Shown: positions 35,697 through 44,473 of the stretch, one piece after another
How the letters are laid out: each line of letters starts with the position of its first letter
Position numbering within the stretch: position 1 is the stretch's first letter
From: Streptomyces sp. NBC_01224
GTDB lineage: Bacteria; Actinomycetota; Actinomycetes; Streptomycetales; Streptomycetaceae
Length of the DNA stretch: 64,000 bases
Direction of reading: 5' to 3'
Assembly (NCBI RefSeq): GCF_036002945.1
Contig: NZ_CP108529.1
Coordinates: 9,419,001 to 9,483,000 of the forward strand
Notes under the pieces: generated by a model
Database searches by the model: none
What the model was told of the DNA's origin: nothing
What the model saw: only the letters and a program-made list of their open reading frames with translations
Made by a program: the position numbers and the translations under genes

Positions 35697-35752
35697 GCAG
35701 CACGAAAAATCGTGGCTAGGCGGTGGTCAGACAGCCCTGATGAGGCATGCCG

Positions 35753-36091
35753 TTAGAGAAAGCAGGCGGAAACGTAGCCAACCACGCCAGTGCGCTCGTT
35801 CCGCACCAAATGCCAGGCGATCGTGTTGGAGCCGTCCGGGCAATCGATCCGGGGACCGGGATCGCTCTGAATCAAGTACGCGCAGTCGCCCTGGTTGGCC
35901 CACCCGACCTCGTCCCCGCCCGGCTTGTTGCGCATGCGGATGTTGGTGCCCTTGAAGTCGGTATGGGGACCGCCGACAGCACACGCCGCTGCGGCGACGG
36001 GGGCCTCCGCTGCGTGTGCTGTCGAGCCGAGCGTGAAGGCCCCGAACGTGAGTGTGACAACGGCCATGCTCGCCACAAGAGATTTCATCAT
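35753..36091 (-). CDS. small secreted SH3-like protein
   Basis: 112 aa. A Sec signal peptide covers residues 1-27 (AFTLGSTAHA cleavage region). The mature part, NIRMRNKPGGDEVGWANQGD followed by WHLVRNERTGVVGYVSACFL, has the pattern of a bacterial SH3 domain with a disulphide pair. It is extracellular, possibly wall-associated. The gene starts 40 bp from the target copy of IS1380 copy 3. Confidence 0.72.
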   Translation of the reverse strand: MMKSLVASMAVVTLTFGAFTLGSTAHAAEAPVAAAACAVGGPHTDFKGTNIRMRNKPGGDEVGWANQGDCAYLIQSDPGPRIDCPDGSNTIAWHLVRNERTGVVGYVSACFL

Positions 36092-36135
36092 GTCGTAGTC
36101 GTACCGGCGGCTCCTGCGTAGTGGGAACGCCTTAG

Positions 36136-37817
36136 CCTTGATCCGCTGAGGTGCTTCGAGAGTGATCTTCTGATCGGTTTCTGCGTCCGTTTTGGATAGG
36201 TGGCCGGGTGTGGGCGGGTGGCATCTGCTGGTCTACCCAGCTTTTCCACGTTCTTCGGTTCCGGTTGGGCCCTGGCGGGCGGGGTGGGCAGGGACTTTTC
36301 GTGTCAGCCGGGTGGGCCGTGAACGGTGTCGAAGAGGTGCGTCCAGGCCTGCCGCCAGGGCCAGTTGTGGGGCAGATGCAGGGTGATGCGTCGTGCGGAG
36401 CGTGCGATGCGGGCCGGGACCTGGACCAGATGGGCCCGGAGGGTGGCGGTGGTGGCTTTGGTGTGGAACGCGGAGGTCAGACAACCAGCGGCGCGCAGCA
36501 GGTTGGAGGTCATCGCCCACAGAGTGAGCCAGGCCGCGTTGGCGTGGAACTGCCCGGACGGCAGATGGGCCAGGGCCCCGGCCTTGCTGTCCGCGATGAC
36601 CTGCTCGATCACGGCGTGGTGGCGGTGTTCCCGCTCGGCCTGGAGTGTCGGAGCGGGCTGGTCGGTGAAGAAGGGGTGGTAGCGCCAGACGGGAAACAGC
36701 TTGCCCTGCTCGCCCACGACAGCGGGTTTGGCCAGGTCACGGATCCGGCGCACGATCAGTCGGGCGGTGACCCGATCTGCTTTCTTCCGGCCGGTGAACG
36801 CGGTGTATTGGGGTATCTCGGCGACTTCGGCGTCCGAGATGAGTTCACCGGTCTCGGAGTCGGGCACCGCGGTCGGGTAACTGATCTGCTGCCAGGCATC
36901 GTGGGGAATGCTGTGGACGGCCCGTTTGATGGAGGGGTTCATCCCGGTGGTGACCGAGAAGTGAGCACCGGCCCGGCGGCAGGCAGCGATGACCCCAGCG
37001 TTGTAGAACTGCGAGTCGGCCCGCAGGATACGGGTCCCGGTGCAGCCGGCCTCCCGGGCGGTGGCCAGGGCCTCACTCACGAATTTCGGGACGCCCCGGG
37101 AGTCTGCCGCTTTGCCGCGTCGCATCCGCACCGCCGCGATCACCGGCCTCGACTGGGGGGTGCAGATCGTGGCGAGGAGCGGGTGCAGGATACGGATGCC
37201 CTTGAACCGGCCGTACTCGGCACCCTGCTTCGCCCGGCCGTAGACCCGCTTGTGGGTGGAGTCGACGTCGATGAACGCCATTGCCTCCGAGCCCGGCAGC
37301 AATGGGGTGTGCGCGGCCGGTTCCGCGAGGAACCTGCGGTGGACGGCGTGGAGTTGAAGAGCATGTCCGTGGGTGAACGCGCGCAGGAACGTGCCCGACG
37401 TGGAGGGGGCGCGAATACCGCCGAACACCGCGGGCATCGCCCCGTGGCGCAACATCGCAAGGTCGTCGATGCTGTCCGCGCCCGCGGTCATGCCGCCCAC
37501 GATGCTCGTGACCTTGGCGGCCGTCGCCGCACCCGCACCGTTCTTCGCCCCGGTCAGCTTCACCTTCTCCGTTACCAGCCGCGACAGACCACACCGCTCG
37601 GCCAGCCGCATCACCGGGACCAGCCCGGCATGCGCGATCAGATTCGGATCACCGAACGCAGCGGAGACCGCCGCTGACGTATGGGAAACTTGCATCTCGG
37701 AAGTGCCTTGCTGATTGTGCGTGCTGGAAGCCTGAAGAACTCCCATCATCGCAGGTCACAAGGCACTTCCTCGTTTCAAGGAGAGTTATCCACAGACATC
37801 GAATCGGTGGATCAAGG
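36136..37817 (-). mobile_element. IS1380-family element, copy 3 (1682 bp, diverged)
   Basis: It is related to copies 1 and 2 but clearly diverged. The left end is CCTTGATCCGCTGAGG, the right end TCGGTGGATCAAGG. CTTAG is duplicated at 36131-36135 and 37818-37822. The right CTTAG overlaps the TTA target copy of the adjoining IS5-G. Confidence 0.92.
36304..37749 (-). CDS. IS1380-family transposase, intact
   Basis: 481 aa without interruption; the region broken in copies 1 and 2 here reads AVFGGIRAPSTSGTFLRAFT. DDE positions: MAFIDVDSTHKRVYG, ILRADSQFYNAGV and the EREHRHHAVIEQVIADSKAG block. It could supply transposase in trans to the defective copies. Confidence 0.92.
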   Translation of the reverse strand: MMGVLQASSTHNQQGTSEMQVSHTSAAVSAAFGDPNLIAHAGLVPVMRLAERCGLSRLVTEKVKLTGAKNGAGAATAAKVTSIVGGMTAGADSIDDLAMLRHGAMPAVFGGIRAPSTSGTFLRAFTHGHALQLHAVHRRFLAEPAAHTPLLPGSEAMAFIDVDSTHKRVYGRAKQGAEYGRFKGIRILHPLLATICTPQSRPVIAAVRMRRGKAADSRGVPKFVSEALATAREAGCTGTRILRADSQFYNAGVIAACRRAGAHFSVTTGMNPSIKRAVHSIPHDAWQQISYPTAVPDSETGELISDAEVAEIPQYTAFTGRKKADRVTARLIVRRIRDLAKPAVVGEQGKLFPVWRYHPFFTDQPAPTLQAEREHRHHAVIEQVIADSKAGALAHLPSGQFHANAAWLTLWAMTSNLLRAAGCLTSAFHTKATTATLRAHLVQVPARIARSARRITLHLPHNWPWRQAWTHLFDTVHGPPG

Positions 37818-37961
37818 CTTAGAAGCTGTTGTCGTTCCGGTCTTGAGGGTTGTGCGTCGAACGGGAGTCTCGATCGGGTGGTTGCCGCTGGCTTCGGGTA
37901 TGAAGGCAGGGCCTCTTGGTAGCTCGGGGTTGCGAAGCCAACCGAGATCCAGGAGACCCTG

Positions 37962-38879
37962 TTGTCGCAGTTTTACGTGCTCGCGTCGGTGGAGTTCAAC
38001 TCGGCTGCACCGACGTGTGATTGTGTCGCTCACCGGTTCGGGAATGCGGCCGATCACCCGGAACGTGTTCGGCGGTATCCCTCGGACATGACGGACGGGG
38101 AGTGGGCCGTGGTCCGGCCGCTGCTACCGGTGCCTGGCTGGCTGCGCGGCCGGGGCGGGCAGCCGGAGGCGTATTGCCACCGGGTGATACTGGACGCGGT
38201 CCGCTACCTGGTCGACAACGGCATCAAGTGGCGGGCCATGCCAGCCGACTTCCCGCCGTGGGACCGGGTATACGCGTTCTTCCGCCGCTGGCGCGACCAC
38301 GTACTGGTCAAGGAATTTCACGACCGGCTGCGATCGAGGATCCGCGAGAGGGAGGGGAGGGACTCGGAGCCGACGGCCGGCGTGATCGACTCGCAGTCCG
38401 TCAAGGCGGACGCCGTCGTCGGATCAGACAGCCGCGGCTTCGACGGAGGCAAGCTGATCAATGGGCGCAAGCGGCACGTCGTGGTCGATACCCTCGGTCT
38501 GCTGCTGGGGGTGATGGTCACCGCCGCGGACACCGGCGACCGCGCCGCCGCCCAGGTCCTGCTTGAGCAGGTGGCCGACGCGCACCACCGCCTCGCCCTG
38601 GTCTGGGCTGATGGCGGCTACACCGGCAGCCTCGTCGAGTACTGCCTGGCCACAATTGCCCTGGTCCTCGCGATCGTCAAGCGCAGCGACGACATGCGTG
38701 GCTTCGTGGTGCTGCCCAAGCGGTGGATCGTCGAGCGCCTCTTCGCCCACCTGATGCGAACCCGTCGTCTGGTGCGCGACTTCGAGCGCCGCACCGCCAG
38801 TGCCGAGGCGATGGTCTACTGGTCGATGATCCTGCTCATGACGCGCCGCCTGGCCCGGCCACACCCGGTGAGAGTGTGA
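37962..38879 (+). CDS. IS5-family transposase G
   Basis: 305 aa from TTG 37962, with AGGAG 7 nt upstream; ATG 38089 is an alternative. DUF4096-like N terminus (MTDGEWAVVRPLLPVPGWLR), catalytic Asp in GVIDSQSVKADAV, Asp in LVWADGGYTGSLV and Glu in KRWIVERLFAHLMR. Intact. Confidence 0.88.
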   Translation: MSQFYVLASVEFNSAAPTCDCVAHRFGNAADHPERVRRYPSDMTDGEWAVVRPLLPVPGWLRGRGGQPEAYCHRVILDAVRYLVDNGIKWRAMPADFPPWDRVYAFFRRWRDHVLVKEFHDRLRSRIREREGRDSEPTAGVIDSQSVKADAVVGSDSRGFDGGKLINGRKRHVVVDTLGLLLGVMVTAADTGDRAAAQVLLEQVADAHHRLALVWADGGYTGSLVEYCLATIALVLAIVKRSDDMRGFVVLPKRWIVERLFAHLMRTRRLVRDFERRTASAEAMVYWSMILLMTRRLARPHPVRV

Positions 38880-39351
38880 ACCGGCCCGGTGCCGGCTCGG
38901 CCAGCCAGCCGCGCGCGACCAGGCGTTTCGCTTTCGACCGCAGGGCTTCCACCCGCGCCGGCACTACCTCCATGCCGAACATGGCAGCCATCTCCTGGCA
39001 GGTCAGCGGACCTTGCCCGAGGCGGAGACGGTCCGCGAGGGTCTGCAGGATGCGCTGGTAGTCCACCGACAGCACCGACCAGGAGAGGCCCTCACGCCAC
39101 ACCGGCACCTGCAACTTCGGCTTCGGCTTCGCCGCATCCCCCGGACCCGGGGCGTCCTTCGTGTCGGCGGTGCCGCCACCATCCGGAGCCAGCACCGTAT
39201 CGACCCGCCTGCGAGCGATCGCCCACTCCTGCCATTCCTGCTCGGCCACGGCCAGCTCGGCCTGGATGCGGTCGGCCTCCTCACGCAGCCCGTCGACCCG
39301 ACGGCGAGCGGCGAGCTCGTACTGTTTCAGCAGTCCAACAACCGACGGCAT
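38836..39351 (-). CDS. IS5-G accessory coiled-coil/winged-helix protein
   Basis: ATG 39351 after GGGAG. The 171-aa product has an N-terminal coiled coil (ELAARRRVDGLREEADRIQA), a Pro/Lys linker, and a C-terminal winged-helix-like part (GPLTCQEMAAMFGMEVVPAR). It converges on the transposase gene with a 44-bp overlap and lies within the element ends. I recall similar genes next to Streptomyces IS5 transposases; an accessory or regulatory role is inferred. Confidence 0.6.
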   Translation of the reverse strand: MPSVVGLLKQYELAARRRVDGLREEADRIQAELAVAEQEWQEWAIARRRVDTVLAPDGGGTADTKDAPGPGDAAKPKPKLQVPVWREGLSWSVLSVDYQRILQTLADRLRLGQGPLTCQEMAAMFGMEVVPARVEALRSKAKRLVARGWLAEPAPGRFTLSPGVAGPGGAS

Positions 39352-39554
39352 CCGCGATCTCCCAGAGAGCGACAACACGACAGGCCACGACTCCCACGGA
39401 ATCACCACCCCTATGCCTGACCAGCGAAAACGCCGTCCTCAAGTCCGGAAAGACAACAGCTTCTTAGGCAGCGAACTCACCCTTGTGGGCGACCGCAGAA
39501 TCGATCAAGCGGCGAGGGCACCATCAGGAACGACGTCTTTAGCACACCGAAAGA

Positions 39555-39584
39555 GGGTGCGCTGAGGGGGACCGGCGTCGTCGG
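39555..39584. repeat. direct copy of the 34.9-kb repeat
   Basis: GGTGCGCTGAGGGGGACC and the following CGtCGTCGGG match 34903-34932 with two visible differences. The role is unknown. Confidence 0.5.
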
Positions 39585-39620
39585 GCCTCGCCTCGCGCGT
39601 CGGCGGGGCCGCGCCTGCGA

Positions 39621-40264
39621 GGCCGACGAACACACCGCGGACCTGATCGACGAATCCCGCACAGCCAACGAGATGTACCAGGAGTGGAGATGCCTGCACC
39701 GAAGCGGCATCAAGGCGTTCCAGGAATCAGCCGTCCCGCTCTACCAGCGCACCAGCCTCTTCCCGCGTCTACTGCTCCAACGTGGTCCCCGGCCTGCTCC
39801 AGACCCACCCCTACGCCACCGCGCCGCTCTCGGCCATCAGCACCTTCCAGGGCACCCCCAACGACGCCGCAGACGCCGCCGCCCGCCTGGACCGCTCCCG
39901 GGTCATCTACGAGGGCAACCACCGCTTCGTGCTCCTGGCGGAAGAGGCCGTCCTGCGCTACCGGATCGGCGACCCCGAGGTGATGGCCGGCCGGCTCGGC
40001 AAGCTCCTGGAGCTGATGTCCCTGCCCTCTGTCGCCTTCGGGATCATCCCGCAAACCGCCCAGCGCGCCATCTGGCCGCTGGAGACATTCATGGTCTTCG
40101 ACGCCGACCGCGTGCTGGTCGAGACCCTGTCCGCCGAGATCGCCATCACCCGCCCCTCCGAGATCGCCGTGTGCGCCAAGGCGTTCGGCGAGCTCCAGCA
40201 GTTGGCCGTCTTCGGGGCCCCGGCCCGCGCCCTGATCAGAGCCGTGATCGAAGCACTCGGGTGA
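39621..40264 (+). pseudogene. DUF5753-domain regulator, HTH missing and frameshifted
   Basis: The frame starts in ADEHTADLIDESRTANEMYQ with no helix-turn-helix upstream, so the 5' part is gone. At about 39763 an extra C (TTCCCGCG) shifts the frame; removing it joins YQRTSLF to RVYCSNVVPGLLQTHPYATA. The rest is a complete DUF5753 domain, the C-terminal part of Streptomyces XRE-family regulators, and ends IRAVIEALG. Such proteins usually pair with a small DUF397 protein; none is seen. Confidence 0.75.
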
Positions 40265-40358
40265 CCGACAGCAACTTCGTGCAACTTCATTGAGGTTCCC
40301 AGGCCCGCCTCCCTAACGTCGAACGACACCAACGCACCAGCAACGGAGGCGGTGCCCT

Positions 40359-40552
40359 ATGAGCGCACCCACACCCGCCGGCACCGAACCCGAAGGACGG
40401 GGCCTCCTGCCCCCGCCTTCGGCCGGCCCTCCCCGGCCTTGCTGGCACGCGCCGACCGCGGCTACGCCCGATTCCTCGCCCACACCACCCAGGCCGCCCC
40501 GGACGACCACACCGGCCACCACAACCACGACGGCGCGGCGAGGCACCGATGA
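40359..40552 (+). pseudogene. small protein, frameshifted
   Basis: ATG 40359 follows GGAGGCGG and opens MSAPTPAGTEPEGRG. After a run of five C near 40412 the sensible frame is the one giving LLARADRGYARFLAHTTQAA ... HDGAARHR, which ends by overlapping the next ATG. An extra C is likely. The family was not recognised; the position after a DUF5753 gene is typical for small accessory genes. Confidence 0.45.
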
Positions 40553-40941
40553 GCGGCACCCACACCGAAAAGGCACGGCCGATGGCACAGACGAAGTTCG
40601 ACAAGCAGGTGGAAGAGTCCGCCGAATTTCACGCGTTCGGGATCGGCCGGTTCCTGGCCGGCCCTCCCCTGCGCGGGGAGTGGAAGACCGACGCGACGTT
40701 CTGGAGCCCGGGCACCCGCGTCCTGCCGAAGGTCGAAGGCCGCGTCTCCCGCTTGTTTCCGCCGGGCAGTCTTGGCCCCACCCTCGATCGGGCGACGTTT
40801 TCTGACTGTCCTGGGACGGAGCTGGATCGTGTCTTTTGGCCCGGGTTGGTGGCGGTAACGTGTGATTCACGACGCTCGCCCGTGGGCGAGGGGCACGCAG
40901 GATTGTCAGCAGGGGACCGCTGCTGGTCAGTTCGCCGCTGA
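40549..40941 (+). CDS. small protein with natural N terminus and foreign C terminus
   Basis: ATG 40549 overlaps the preceding stop (ATGA). Residues 1-66 (TKFDKQVEESAEFHAFGIGR, then LAGPPLRGEWKTDATFWSPG) look native. From about 40745 the frame becomes atypical, so a fusion with unrelated DNA is likely. Function is unknown. Confidence 0.45.
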   Translation: MSGTHTEKARPMAQTKFDKQVEESAEFHAFGIGRFLAGPPLRGEWKTDATFWSPGTRVLPKVEGRVSRLFPPGSLGPTLDRATFSDCPGTELDRVFWPGLVAVTCDSRRSPVGEGHAGLSAGDRCWSVRR

Positions 40942-40945
40942 GTCC

Positions 40946-41227
40946 TTAGCTTGGGGGGTTATCGCCAATCTCGTCAGCGGGATCGGCCGCACGGTAGCGG
41001 CCCATGCTCCTGAAGATCAGAACGGCGCCCAGAGGGGTCATGCCGTAGAGCAAGGGGAAGTCTTTGCCGAATCTGGTGATGAGGAAGGCCAGCCCTGCGA
41101 GGGCGGTGATCAGGACAGGACGCCTGATGACGTGGCTGCAAACGATTCCCAGTCGGCGCCTTCCCCGCGCTTCGGTGAGCCGTGTCCAGTCTGACGGTGA
41201 CATGACGTCAGCGTAGTCGTGCAGCAC
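40946..41227 (-). CDS. small membrane protein
   Basis: 93 aa with two hydrophobic segments (VLITALAGLAFLI, residues about 38-50, and PLGAVLIF, about 63-72) separated by a short basic loop. A Met at residue 9 is an alternative start. Family not recognised. Confidence 0.5.
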   Translation of the reverse strand: MLHDYADVMSPSDWTRLTEARGRRRLGIVCSHVIRRPVLITALAGLAFLITRFGKDFPLLYGMTPLGAVLIFRSMGRYRAADPADEIGDNPPS

Positions 41228-41306
41228 TCGGCGATGCAGCTGCGTGTTCGTGAGGGCCGAGGCTCGGGGGCGAAGGTGTGAGTCCTTGCCCCCGGCCGAC
41301 AGCTTC

Positions 41307-41551
41307 TCAGGCCGCCGCCGCCTTGCGCTTGGCGGTGGTGCTGGCGAGGCGGAAGGACTGGGTGCCGGTCTCGATGATGTGGGCTTCGAAGGTGAGCCGG
41401 TCGGCGATGGCCTGGCAGAGTCGCTTGTCCGTGAAGGTCTGGTCCAACTCGGTGAACGGCCTGTTCGACGCGACGGCGATCGCGTGCCGTTTCTCGCGCT
41501 CGGTGAAGATCTAGAAGAGAAGCTCGGCGCCGTGCCGGTCGAGCTTGACGT
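41307..41551 (-). pseudogene. IstB-type ATPase, 3' exon
   Basis: On the minus strand the sequence reads VKLDRHGAELLF, TAG (41511-41513, probable Gln), then IFTEREKRHAIAVASNRPFT and IADRLTFEAHIIETGTQSFR. This is the C-terminal half of IS21-type IstB. The 5' end is the 3' splice junction of the group II intron; the matching 5' exon ends at 47209, giving ELG-Y-VKLDR across the joined exons. Confidence 0.8.
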
Positions 41552-41614
41552 GTTGGGTCGGGGACGGGACGCCGTGCACCCTTTCAGGTGTCGGTTTTCC
41601 CATCCCCGCCCGCC

Positions 41615-41649
41615 GAACCGGACGTGCCCGTTGGCCGAGCATCCGGCTC
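41615..41649 (-). ncRNA. group II intron domain V
   Basis: On the minus strand GAGCCGGATGCTCGG ... GTCCGGTTC folds into the 35-nt domain V hairpin: GAGCCGGA pairs with TCCGGTTC, the AGC triad is at positions 2-4, and TGCTCG pairs with CGGGCA above. It is followed by the CGGCGGGCGG segment usual in bacterial introns. Domain VI and the 3' end lie within the next 63 nt. Confidence 0.72.
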
Positions 41650-41752
41650 TCCACGTGATCCGATGAATCAGGCGAGGTATTCGCTGACCTGGCCGACGAA
41701 GGCCACACCATCGTGGCTGGTCCGGCGGAAGCGTGCTCCATCCGGATTCACC

Positions 41753-42024
41753 TCATCCGTGCATCTCGACAACCCCGGCCCGCAGAAACGCGCTGACCAG
41801 CCGCAGGACCTTGCGATCCTTGACGCGCTCGGCCACCAGGTCCATCAGGACGTGATGGTCGACGTTGTCAAAGCAAGCCTTGATGTCGCCCTCGATGACC
41901 CACTCGTAGGTCGACGGCTTGCAGGTGAAGTGGTGGATCTCGGCGATGGCATCCTGAGCCCGACGACCAGGCCGATACCCGTAACTGGACGGATAGAAAT
42001 CGACCTCGAAAATCGGCTCCAGGA
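41753..42024 (-). pseudogene. intron reverse transcriptase, part 2 (RT2-RT3)
   Basis: Continues from AQMALKL at 43693 as VLEPIFEVDFYPSSYGYRPG, then EWVIEGDIKACFDNVDHHVL, the RT3 block with a catalytic Asp. The ORF stops after AFLRAGVVEMHG, before the YxDD block, and no X/maturase or endonuclease part follows. The protein is therefore truncated by a deletion as well as by IS1380-H. Confidence 0.85.
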
Positions 42025-42028
42025 CTAG

Positions 42029-43688
42029 CCTCGGGCTTTCACGTGGCTGGGTGTCCGATGCGTGATCGGAAACGCGAAGAGTGCTCCTGACCTGCAACGA
42101 TGGGACTTGTCTAGGGTCCAGGTCGGCGCATGAAAGAAGCACTCCTCAGGTGAAGAAGCGTATCGGGTCCTATCCGCGTGTCCGCATCGAGGGCGGCGGG
42201 AGCGGGGTGGTCTCGCAGGCTGGCGGAGTACTGCTGGTCGAGACTGCCCGTAAGACCGGCCTGGATACCGAGATATCGGCGGCGCTGACGCCGTGGCGGC
42301 GGCCTCGGGCGGTGCACGATCCGGGCAAGATCCTGCTGGATGTGGCTCTCGCGGTCGCGCTGGGCGGGGACTGCCTGGCCGATGCGGGACTGCTGCGGGC
42401 CGAGCCGGCCGTGTTCGGGCCGGTGGCCTCCGACCCAACGGTCTCCCGGCTGATCGACACCCTCGCCGCGGCCGGGGACAAGGCCCTGACCGCGATCCGC
42501 TCGGCGCGCGCCGAAGTGCGCGAGTACGTCTGGACGTTGGCCAAAGATGCGGCGCCGGATAGGGGCGGCCAGGTGATTGTGGACCTGGACGGAGTGCTGG
42601 TCCTGGCCCACTCCGACAAGCAGGACGCGGCCGCGACCTGGAAGAAGTCGTTTGGACATCACCCCCTGATGGGCTTCGTCGACCACGGAAGCGGTGGCAC
42701 CGGGGAGCCGGTGGCAGCACTGTTGCGGCCGGGGAACGCGGGATCCAACACCGCCGCCGACCACATCACCGCCACTCAACTCGCTTTGGCCCAGCTCCCC
42801 AAGCGTCACCGGCGCGGCCGGTCCACACTGATCCGTACCGACTCCGCGGGCGGCACCCATGAGTTCCTCGCCTGGCTCACGAAACGGGGCCGGTGGCTGT
42901 CGTACTCGGTCGGGATGACCATCACTGAGCAGATTCATCAGGCCGTGTTGAAGGTCCCGGCCTCCGCCTGGACCCCAGCGGTCGAGCCGGGCGGCGAGAT
43001 CCGCGACGGCGCCTGGACCGCCGAACTCGACGGCGACACACTCAAGGGCTGGCCGAAGGGAATGCGGCTGATCGTCCGCAAGGAACGGCCCCACCCCGGC
43101 GCCCAGTTGCGCTTCACCGACGCCGACGGCCTGCGGCTCACCTGCTTCGCCACCAACACGACGGGCGGGAAGATCACGGACCTGGAACTGAGGCACCGCC
43201 GACGGGCGAGGGCAGAGGACCGCATTCGGAACGCACGGGCCACCGGCCTGCGGAACCTGCCCCTGCACGAGACCGCACAGAACCGGATCTGGCTGGAGAT
43301 CGTCCAGCTCGCCCTCGACCTGCTCGCCTGGATGCCGATGCTCGCTCTGACCGGCAAACCCCGCCTCTGGGAGCCCCGCCGCCTGCGGTTGCGGCTGTTC
43401 TCCGCCGCTGCCCAACTCATCACCACCGCCCGCCAACGGCACCTGCGATTCGCCCACCACTGGCCATGGACCGACGTGATCACAGACGCGATCAGACGGC
43501 TCGACACCCTCCCGAACCCACGCTGACCAGTAACAACCCGTCCCGACGAGCAGAAGAGCCACCGACCGGAACCGTGGAATCCGGCGCCCACCCGATGCGA
43601 CGATCGGGCCACCCGTATGCCCGCACACGCTCCACAACGACGCATTGGCCGCCAGCCGAAGCTGACGACCAATCACGAAAGATCGAGG
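42029..43688 (+). mobile_element. IS1380-family element H (1660 bp)
   Basis: Imperfect ends CCTCGGGCTTTCACG / complement of CCTCGATCTTTCGTG with CTAG at 42025-42028 and 43689-43692. It interrupts the intron reverse transcriptase; removing it restores the frame ALKL-VLEP. It is distinct from the 4.9-, 13.4- and 36.1-kb copies. Confidence 0.9.
42150..43526 (+). CDS. IS1380-family transposase H
   Basis: 458 aa from GTG 42150 (an upstream in-frame ATG at 42081 is less likely). DDE core: VIVDLDGVLVLAHSDKQDAA, TLIRTDSAGGTHEFLAWL and the C-terminal ENRIWLEIV-type block (RIWLEIVQLALDLLAWMPML). Uninterrupted. Confidence 0.88.
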   Translation: MKKRIGSYPRVRIEGGGSGVVSQAGGVLLVETARKTGLDTEISAALTPWRRPRAVHDPGKILLDVALAVALGGDCLADAGLLRAEPAVFGPVASDPTVSRLIDTLAAAGDKALTAIRSARAEVREYVWTLAKDAAPDRGGQVIVDLDGVLVLAHSDKQDAAATWKKSFGHHPLMGFVDHGSGGTGEPVAALLRPGNAGSNTAADHITATQLALAQLPKRHRRGRSTLIRTDSAGGTHEFLAWLTKRGRWLSYSVGMTITEQIHQAVLKVPASAWTPAVEPGGEIRDGAWTAELDGDTLKGWPKGMRLIVRKERPHPGAQLRFTDADGLRLTCFATNTTGGKITDLELRHRRRARAEDRIRNARATGLRNLPLHETAQNRIWLEIVQLALDLLAWMPMLALTGKPRLWEPRRLRLRLFSAAAQLITTARQRHLRFAHHWPWTDVITDAIRRLDTLPNPR

Positions 43689-43692
43689 CTAG

Positions 43693-44034
43693 CTTGAGCG
43701 CCATCTGCGCAACTCGATCACGCAGAGTTGGAATGCCCAGGTAACGGACCTTTCTCTTCTTCTTGGGAATCACCGCCTGCTTGACCGGCAACGCTGTGAA
43801 GGACCCGTCTTTGAGAGAGGAGCGAAGCTCCTCCAGGAACGGAATCACTCCCTGACGTTCCTCGACGTGGTAGCGGGTGACCGCGTCCACGCCTGCTGTC
43901 CTGGCACCCCGGTTGCCAGAAACCCGCTCCCAAGCCACCAGCAAGGTGGCCCGGTCGCAGATCAAGTTGAATACATCATCGAACCGGCGGTCCGGTTCAT
44001 TCCTTGCCATCGGTGCAGCTTGATCTGATGATCG
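43693..44034 (-). pseudogene. intron reverse transcriptase, part 1 (N terminus, RT0-RT1)
   Basis: DRRFDDVFNLICDRATLLVA, GNRGARTAGVDAVTRYHVEE and KKKRKVRYLGIPTLRDRVAQ are the conserved N-terminal and RT0/RT1 blocks of group II intron proteins. At about 44005 the expected upstream sequence (DHQIKLHRW) is in another frame, so one frameshift also affects the N terminus. Confidence 0.82.
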
Positions 44035-44473
44035 AGTACCCGCCGCTCGGCCGTCATACTGCCCGGCCAAGAAATCGGCGGCGCGTCGTTATTCAACAAC
44101 GTTCCTCCCCGACAGCAGTCCTGCTGCTATCACGCTGTCGCCCTTCCCCATGTGACCGGCTTTCCCGGACTCCGAGTACTACCGCGACTCCGCCACGATC
44201 TGGCGTCATCAGCGGGCATTGCGCCTGCCCGCCGCCCGGCCGGCTGCCGGACGGGAAGGGCGATGCCAGATCGCTTCCCACGTTCACTGAGGATCTCTGT
44301 GACGGCTTCGGTGCCCAGCTATACCCCGGCAGCATCGCCTGTCGGCGTACTTCGCATAGTGGCTCTGGCAAGATTTTCGTAGCCGGAGATCATCTCGGTG
44401 TGAGGGTCGGCCGGTCCGCGTAGCGGGCAGTCTGTGGCTGTGCTCTGTTGAACTGGCAAGTCTGTTACCACAG

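Larger units (their letters stand above)
37822..39463 (+). mobile_element. IS5-family element G (1642 bp)
   Basis: Inverted ends GAAGCTGTTGTCGTTCCGG / CCGGAAAGACAACAGCTTC with TTA duplicated at 37819-37821 and 39464-39466. It is unusually long for IS5 because it carries a convergent accessory gene. Confidence 0.85.

Noticed and set aside
42111..43676. 521-codon minus-strand frame opposite IS1380-H
   Set aside because: Shadow of the transposase; no motifs.
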